Shown piece after piece: positions 57,502-64,000 of a stretch of DNA of 64,000 bases. The notes beneath the pieces are model-generated. The model was not told where the DNA came from. It was given only the letters and a program-made list of their open reading frames with translations, and made no database searches. Location: contig OX465579.1 in NCBI GenBank assembly GCA_950022655.1, positions 42,201,950-42,265,949 on the forward strand, written 5' to 3'. Every line of letters begins with the position of its first letter. Position 1 is the first letter of the stretch. The DNA is from Alentia gelatinosa (lineage: Eukaryota > Annelida > Polychaeta > Phyllodocida > Polynoidae). A program made the position numbers and the translations under genes.

Positions 57502-57562
<61 letters not shown>

Positions 57563-57766
57563 CATTATTATCATTATTATCATTATTATTAATTTTATCA
57601 TTATTATTGTTACTATTATTATAATAATTATTGTAATAATAATAATTATTATTATTATTATCATTATCATCATTATTATTAATTTTATCATTATTATTGT
57701 TACTATTATTATAATAATTATTGTAATAATAATAATAATTATTAGTATTATTATTATTACTACTAC
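57500..57766. repeat. (TTA)n / (ATT)n microsatellite with internal duplication
   Basis: Long TTA-rich block. A segment containing TTAATTTTATCATTATTATTG and TATTATAATAATTATTGTAA appears twice (about 57588-57640 and 57678-57730). It produces an artefactual isoleucine-rich open frame on the minus strand. Confidence 0.95.
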
Positions 57767-59215
57767 TCCAGTAGAATGTATAGAAATTCGAAAAAGCTGT
57801 TTTTCACTTAGTAAAACCCATGTCATTTTCCGCAAACTTCCATAATATGTAGTACATGTATAGTACTACAAAATTTACATATGTGGTTTTGAAATGATAG
57901 GTTATCGCCCTTGAAAGAATTGACGCCAACTTTATTTATAGCTTTATAGCTTACCTATGCTATGATGTATGCTGTTTAATTTCTTTGGGGGAGGAGGGTA
58001 GGTCTATACAAGTAGGTCCTACTCTCCTGGAAAAAGAGACCACATATAGAACAAACCAACCAACTGAGGATTCTCCACAGAATGAAACAAGAAAACTACC
58101 GATCTATGAGTGATCTTTGGCAAATTGTCACCAGTGACCGTACAACCACAAAGATCGATGCACCACTTGCTATGACTAGTTGGTTCCCATATAACACACT
58201 ATGCGGCGACACTGATTACCGGTACACTCAAAACGACGACATTGAGAAATGCTCAATAAAGTCCGCAACCATGGGAGCAATAGCAACCTACCTGTGAGTG
58301 GGGAAACATAACGAACACCACTATGCATAACGAAGAAACGAAATAGAGATAGAGATCTATGACATCTATGACCATAATCAAGAAACTGAAATAAAAGGTG
58401 TATAGCCGACATAGCCTACAAGACACAGAGGTGATATGTCGGTCTGAAACACTTGAATTTTGGAAAATGCATGATGCAAAATTGATCATGCCCTCCTCTG
58501 TCTGTAATATCGAGCTCTTTGATCCAAATGCCTATTTTGGCTACTATAGGTATATGTAAATTGCATTCCGAAATGTAGGCTACATTTCAGAGCAGTTGAT
58601 GGCAACTACCATCCCAAATCTATCCTAATACTTTGTAGAAACCAAACGAGAGTTGGCCTTGTCAGTGTTTATGCCACGATGGGCAGGTCGTGTATTACTA
58701 TACACCTGTGGCCGAACGTCTATGAAATACTAACCGCTGCTACGGATATAGTATAAATAACGTTCAGGCCCGCCGTGTAGTAGGAATCTCATAGGCTTTA
58801 TAATGTAAAAATATACGGCCCGCTGCTACAGACACTACGTCGCACTAACGTAAAATATTGTGATAACGCGAGAGCAGTGACTGTGTCAAAAACAAAGAAA
58901 GAAAATGGCAGTTCTCTCCCATTCATAACTTGAGAGGCATGCTCAGACATCCACGTAACGACTCCAAGTGTGCAATGGCCAAATATCGAGGTAAATAACG
59001 TGTAGCTTTAACCTAATACCATTTAAATAGTTGAAACATATGAAATCACTCGATAACAACAAGTCCGATCGCCTCCTGTTACGCCGCTCCGCGTTGTCGA
59101 TGTCATAATTACGTTGGCTACCAGAGTTCCAGTATCACTGGCGCCACACATTTCATAGTCCGCTCCACGTCGGCAGTTGCAGGGTTTTTACTGCTAGTGG
59201 GCCGAAGTGAATGAA
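57767..59215. other. Unassigned sequence
   Basis: AT-leaning sequence with short, unrecognisable open frames. No transposon ends, RNA genes or exons were seen. Confidence 0.5.
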
Positions 59216-59275
59216 ATTTGATGAAAAAATATGGCCCTCCCGCCTGCGGCGTTGGGCCGTATTTTTTCATCAAAT
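59216..59275. repeat. Short hairpin, 22-nt arms
   Basis: Arms 59216-59237 and 59254-59275 are inverted copies starting ATTTGATGAAAAAATA, with one mismatch and a GC-rich 16-nt loop. Confidence 0.85.
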
Positions 59276-59844
59276 GACCTTGAACGGTCACCCGTACGGG
59301 CTCAGTAACCATGTTTTCTCATATTATTACACAAGGCATTATTGATTGGTCCAATTTGTGTACGCTCCTAGGAGCGATTTTTTATCCGTATGCGACATAG
59401 GGGAGCATACGGAAAGTCAATGTTAAGCCTATGGGATTTTATATTAGGGGTAGGATAAAAACATTGACAAGGCTAACTCGAGTTTGGTTTCGTATTTATC
59501 CTACCCCATATCACCGATATACAGAGAAAACTTTGTAATTATCCATGTTAGTAGCGTGTTGACACTCATCAATGCTGCCAGTACTACTTTCGTTTTCTCG
59601 TCCCTGATTGGTCCGGGTTTTTTTTCACCTTGGTGCATAAATAACACTTTATTCAATGCTCTGTCAAATACACTGACTCAATGTTAAACCTATGGCGTTT
59701 TTTATGAGCGGTAGGATAAAATATGGGGCCGGAAGGAGTGGGAGTCCAGTCTCCAAGAATGATAAGGGTTGTGTGACAAAGCATGATATAAAGGGGAACG
59801 GGTGGGTGGTGACATATTTTATGGACAGCCCCATCGCAGCCTAA

Positions 59845-60490
59845 GAGGCCTATTCCACCAAGGAGGCACAAGCCCAGGCCGGGCTCCTTGTGGTCGCCTA
59901 TTGGCGATCGGCGGCAAAAGCCGGCCCAAACCTCCCGTCGCCGGCGATAATCTGCTTGGTGGAACAGCTCATGAGAGCTCACAGGCCCCACACGGCCGGC
60001 CCCTGCCGGCCACCATGCCTCCAAAACCCCGTAGCCGGGCAGTATCGGCTGACCTGTTGGTGGCCGCCGGCCACTGGCCGGGGACAATACTCGGTGCAAT
60101 AGCCAATTTTGGAGGTATTCCACCAAAATATAGTGATAACCCCAGAGAAGGCCGGGCGGGCGGGCGGGCGGGCATTATGAGCGCAACGTCCCCCGCAAGC
60201 CCTGCCAGAGGAAAACTGATTCATTTGATTTTAAGCCCCCGGCGGGCCGGCGTGCGTGCAAAGAGCGACATCGAGAGTGACACGGAGAGCTGTTCCCCAG
60301 GCGCACGTTGACCGCTCGCCCGCATATACTACGATATACACCGTCAATATTGAGCTGATAGGCCTGCGGACGGTATCCCGATACGCAAACACCGATATTT
60401 CGGACAGTTGCGGCAGTTTGGGCAAAATATAAGCACCAGTGTCAAATATACACATTCATAACATCAATCCTTATCTTTATTTACCTTCAT
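59845..60490 (+). repeat. GC-rich dispersed repeat G, copy 2
   Basis: Second copy of the 52105-52745 repeat, slightly longer at the left (TATTCCACCAAGGAGG). It contains an imperfect GGGC tetranucleotide run at 60150-60175. A reversed piece of its right end is at about 32570-32740. Confidence 0.8.
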
Positions 60491-61150
60491 TGTTGGATTA
60501 CCCTCATTTAAGAAAGTGAAAAACAACTATAGAACATGATCAATCTATAGGATACCGTAGTACCCGGTTCGGTAAAGTAGAGCAAAATAAGTAACATAGA
60601 ATTTAAATAATATATCTAGATAGACCAAAAGAAATAAAACAAGCAAACTTAGTGTGACTGACGTTTTCAGAATCATGTGGTTTAATAGCGCTTTACATGT
60701 CTTGAAGCTATCACCGTCAAAGTCGTCATTAGGCTAGGCCCTATATCAAATACTGGCACATAATTGAATAATTCTCACTAGATTCTAGACCCAGTAGAGT
60801 AGTCAGACGTAGTTCGACTCTGTTCGTTCCTCGTCTGTGGGGAGTGAAAACGGACACAGTGTTGTGCTTCGTATAACTATAAGTTATACTATAACTACAG
60901 TAGAGGTGTCTGGTTCTTTGATAAATATGCCACCGTAGGATAGGCCTAGATCTATAAATAATGTAAATCATGTCTATAGTATTAGGAATGCAAATGACAG
61001 ATATTCTATTTTGTTGGATAAAATTACCAAGGTAACTTGGTAAATATCAATGTGCTGAAATTAGACATACACAAGGCGCGAAAGCCTCTACACGAAAGCC
61101 GGTTACATCAGACGTGTGAAATGTACGCTCCCTGCGGGGTTCCCCTCTAA

Positions 61151-61159
61151 TCACGTGAC
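61151..61159. promoter_or_regulatory. TCACGTGAC E-box
   Basis: A palindromic CACGTG with flanks matching USF/TFE-type (CLEAR) sites, upstream of the candidate exon at 61285. Confidence 0.35.
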
Positions 61160-61284
61160 ACACTCGATTTGTTTGGGTCGCACCTGGAAACGTGCACTCT
61201 CTGGATTTCCGCGGGTGTATGAACCTGCCTTCATGTGAGGATTAGTACCATTTATAGGAAAGTTGTGATGGTTACCTGTGAAAA

Positions 61285-61329
61285 ATGAGTAGTGAAGTTG
61301 AGTACCCTGAACGACCAATTTCTGAACAA
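61285..61329 (+). CDS. Candidate first coding exon of an unidentified gene
   Basis: ATG in a favourable context (AAAAATGA) opens 15 codons, MSSEVEYPERPISEQ, followed directly by a consensus donor GTAAGT. 128 bp upstream is an E-box within TCACGTGAC (61152-61157). The pattern of promoter motif, short acidic start and perfect donor is suggestive, but no second exon or homologous protein was recognised and chance is possible. Confidence 0.3.
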
Positions 61330-62234
61330 GTAAGTAGCATTTTCTACGGACATAATGTGTGTATTGGGCACGTCAGACAGTAAATGGTCGAGATTCACGT
61401 CACCCAACTCGCTGATCTATGAATAGGCGAACCGATTAGGCCTTCTTATAAGTAGCTCTAGAACTTCGTACACCTGCCACTGGCCACAATACTAATGGGT
61501 CTGCTTGTGCCTCGATCATATCCAACATTCGCATGAGGACTAAATAAATATGGGCTTATATACCTTGCCGAGATAACGAGATATATTGAAGATGCGTTTT
61601 ACGCCATTGCGTTTTAAACTCAAAGGTCGCAGATATCATTCATTTTTTATTGTAATCAGCGTACTTCCCCAAGTTTATGACACAGTTGTCCGCAATCAGA
61701 ATTAAATACAAAACTTGGATTTCAACACAAAACAAAGTTGTTAGTTAGATCACAGGGCTAAACACGCAATTTCAACGTTACATGAGCTATATTGTGGGCA
61801 GTGTGATGTTCATGCCTATGTTCCCAAAACAGGCTTCGCGAGCCAACAAACGGGTTACGGGAAAGTGAGGTCGGCTGACTACTTTCAATGGGCCAATATT
61901 CATATACATGTATATACATATATATACATATATGTATACCTGGTACTGGTGAAAATATCACAATTGCTTACTCACGGATCCGGCCTTGATATACGACCAT
62001 ATGTCGATAAATAAACAGGCGCATCACATGATCAAGATGGTTAAATTCAGCATAGATCAGAAGGGGTGTTTAAATAAAAATCAAAGATGTGTATGATTTG
62101 GAATTGATTTGGAATTGGTGTGCATGATACAGACAGAGGCAGACTCCCATATTTGTCTTCAATGAAAATAATTGATATTTGTTATGAAATTTATGCATTC
62201 ATATCATATCACAAGAATCAGTTTTAAGCGAGAA

Positions 62235-62651
62235 TTCCACCAACCAGACGCTTATTCAATGCAAAACAAACATTCCAGCGGACCTTCCAGCAGATGTTGG
62301 TTGAAACGTCTGGCCAAATGGTCTCTAAATGCATTGCTGCTCCACCGAATACCCCAGCAGACGTTTGTGTGGTCGGCATACAAGCGTCTGGCATGTGCTA
62401 CCTCAGAGCTGATCTCCGCGCTGTCAGTTGGACATGCCAGCAGATCCTCCAGCCGACACTCCATATAGACAACAATCCCAACAACCCCCAATATCCTCCA
62501 ACAGACGTCAATTTCACCCGGTAACTTAGAGCCGACGCCTGCCGGAAACTCTAGCGAGTGATTCCACCAACCCGACAGATGATTCAAATAAACCAGATCT
62601 GCCAGCAACCTCTATATGGGCACTGTACAACGTTTTTGTCTGGTTGGTGGG
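62235..62651. mobile_element. TTCCACCAA-ended element W, simple copy
   Basis: TIR TTCCACCAACCAGAC at the left and GTCTGGTTGGTGG at the right. The interior has CCAGCAGACG-type motifs repeated several times and matches the outer parts of 32184-33181. No transposase. Confidence 0.7.
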
Positions 62652-62877
62652 ATACTCACTTTATTGTTGTATTACTCTAGTAATGATTAGCGTACAAGGT
62701 AACTATAGTTTTATCCTACCCCTAATATAAAATCCCATAGGCTTAACATTAGGTTTCCGTATGCCACGCTGACTGGCATACAGAGTTTTATATGCCACTA
62801 GTGGCATACAGCATTGTCATCACGTAATATTCCAAAATCGAGGAGATAGGGTAGGATAAAATCAAAACCTGATTCGT

Positions 62878-62994
62878 TTTAATCTTGGCCACCGCATTCC
62901 ACTCCTGAAGTTTTGGCTCCGGACTTCACTCGGCTTCGCCTCATGAAGTCACTTTGCCAAACTCCAGTCGTGGAATACGGTGGCCAAGATTAAA
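62878..62994. repeat. Foldback hairpin, 38-nt arms
   Basis: 62878-62915 and 62957-62994 are inverted copies, beginning TTTAATCTTGGCCACCGC, with a few mismatches. A second smaller stem (GACTTCA/TGAAGTC) lies in the loop. Confidence 0.85.
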
Positions 62995-62999
62995 CCTCA

Positions 63000-64000
63000 T
63001 CCAGTTTTACGATAGTATCACTCCCTGGAGTTCAGGGTCTTTTGTTTCAGTCCTGTTTCTGTTCTGAGAGGTATATGGGCACCCTCCCTCAGCCTCACTG
63101 ATCGGTGTGGAGGGAGACAACAATGGACAAACACTAGTACATTTGTCCCAGGATCAATGCAGTCTCACAAGATCATTATTTTTTATTTTTAACATTGAGT
63201 GGTACAACATCAAGTGGTACAAAACGGCCTTGTTGCCACTTATTTCAATATTGCCGCTTATTTCAATTATAGAAGAGCACAATGAGCAAGAAGAACTCTC
63301 TATTGAGTACGTGAACGGGTCCTGGATTTAAGAATGGGATCCACTATTTATCCAACATGAAATGTAGCATGCTGGCTATGTAATGTCTGGCAGATACCAA
63401 TCATTAAACCTGAGAGACTAGTGGTACGGTTGAATAGGGCGTTACTAGAGAACTGGACCCAAAACGAACTCTATCCCAAACTACAGTTGGCAGGAGAACG
63501 TGTCCCGCGAAGTCGACCGGTTTTCAGATACTTATGGATAAGTCACTTTTTCATACAAAAGGAAGTTCTCATTAGTTTTAGATGAATAAACTAGCGGATT
63601 TGGAAACTAAAGCCTATAAGAAATTGACCCAACGGCTGTGCCCGATTCTACCTTTGCCCTGCCGGATCTGTCGGGTCTGTGGCAATCTGCGTCAATCGGG
63701 TCGATGTAAGCACTTCACCGACCCGATTTTATTGCTTTTCCCAACACGTCGGGCATTACTACCATGTCAGATATGACTGACTCTCACCGACCTTAAGATT
63801 TCGATGTACGCACTTCCCAGATCATTCCTGGTTCTGTGTTGGCCGTTATAAATAGCGATGATTTGTATCCCCCCGTTCTACTTACGAGTATCTTATACCG
63901 ATTTGTAGGGGAGACAGAGGCGATACTAGATCTGAAAACCGTTCTCTGAAATCTTAAATAGAACAGAAGTTATCAAACTTTGCATTATTGCCTATATATA
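63000..64000. other. Unassigned sequence
   Basis: Short open frames only. No homology, transposon ends or exon pattern was recognised. Confidence 0.5.

Larger units (their letters stand above)
59419..62750. repeat. Exact 42-bp inverted repeat pair (family Z)
   Basis: 59419-59460 and 62709-62750 are perfect inverted copies, containing GGGTAGGATAAAA and AATGTTAAGCC. Weaker relatives lie at 59684-59727 and 62848-62862. They occur next to tracts with CCGTATGC and GCATACGG. They may be ends of the same MITE family at two sites rather than one 3.3-kb element. Confidence 0.7.

Noticed and set aside
57356..57835. 159-codon isoleucine-rich open frame on the minus strand
   Set aside because: It is the translation of a TTA/ATT microsatellite and flanking mirrored repeats.
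59653..60311. Open frames of 157 and 169 codons on both strands
   Set aside because: They lie in the GC-rich repeat G, where few stop codons are expected, and carry no known domain.
1..64000. tRNA, rRNA or SINE genes with A and B boxes
   Set aside because: No convincing paired A-box and B-box or rRNA signature was seen on either strand by eye.

Overview
The window is a piece of a metazoan nuclear genome. It carries a spliced host gene with a conserved animal protein product, long AT-leaning introns, microsatellites and minisatellites, and a dense mix of LINEs, a Penelope-like element, a Ty3/gypsy remnant and many hairpin-type or TIR-bearing non-autonomous DNA elements. There are no operons and no bacterial signals. 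The repeat mix suggests a marine invertebrate or basal deuterostome, perhaps a cephalochordate, but the species cannot be fixed from the sequence.

Host genes. The minus strand carries the first four coding exons of a FAM91A1 orthologue, a trans-Golgi vesicle-tethering partner of TBC1D23 and WDR11: exon 1 30336-30407, exon 2 12857-12941, exon 3 4528-4737, exon 4 3820-3887. All junctions are GT/AG with matching phases (0, 1, 1, 0) and together encode 145 residues. Introns 1 (17.4 kb), 2 (8.1 kb) and 4 (at least 3.8 kb) hold most of the left half of the window. The remaining exons lie beyond position 1. A tentative first exon of a second, plus-strand gene is at 61285-61329.

Introns (1-30335). 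These hold hairpin elements (5609-5787, 19231-19292, 20870-20988), degenerate minisatellites (8801-9440, 11690-12010), TA and AAT microsatellites, a TIR element with TAA target duplications (20766-21804), and a 5'-truncated LINE (25278-27015) whose 5' end is a 46-bp inverted duplication.

Upstream of FAM91A1 (30408-64000). This is an accumulation of nested transposons. At 31-34.9 kb there are palindromes and dispersed repeats. At 35.8-36.2 kb there is a TTAA-flanked piggyBac-type MITE. At 36.57-44.33 kb there is a three-level nest: a TIR MITE split by an RTE-like LINE, which is itself split in its endonuclease by a Penelope-like element (RT plus GIY-YIG) with a perfect 15-bp target duplication. 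At 44.3-46.6 kb there are two Harbinger-type MITEs with CAG target duplications. At 46.9-47.5 kb there is a 63-bp minisatellite. At 48.1-48.5 kb a small insert carries a hammerhead-ribozyme core between exact 47-bp direct repeats. At 48.8-52.1 kb there is a decayed Ty3/gypsy pol, itself interrupted by a third Harbinger-type MITE. At 52.1-54.6 kb and 59.8-60.5 kb there are GC-rich dispersed elements and further copies of the split MITE family. At 54.7-57.2 kb there is a LINE with a long open RT reading frame. At 57.3-64 kb there are further MITEs, hairpins and microsatellites.

Every transposon protein found is broken, truncated or missing a catalytic domain, so none looks able to move on its own. 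The nesting gives a relative insertion order.
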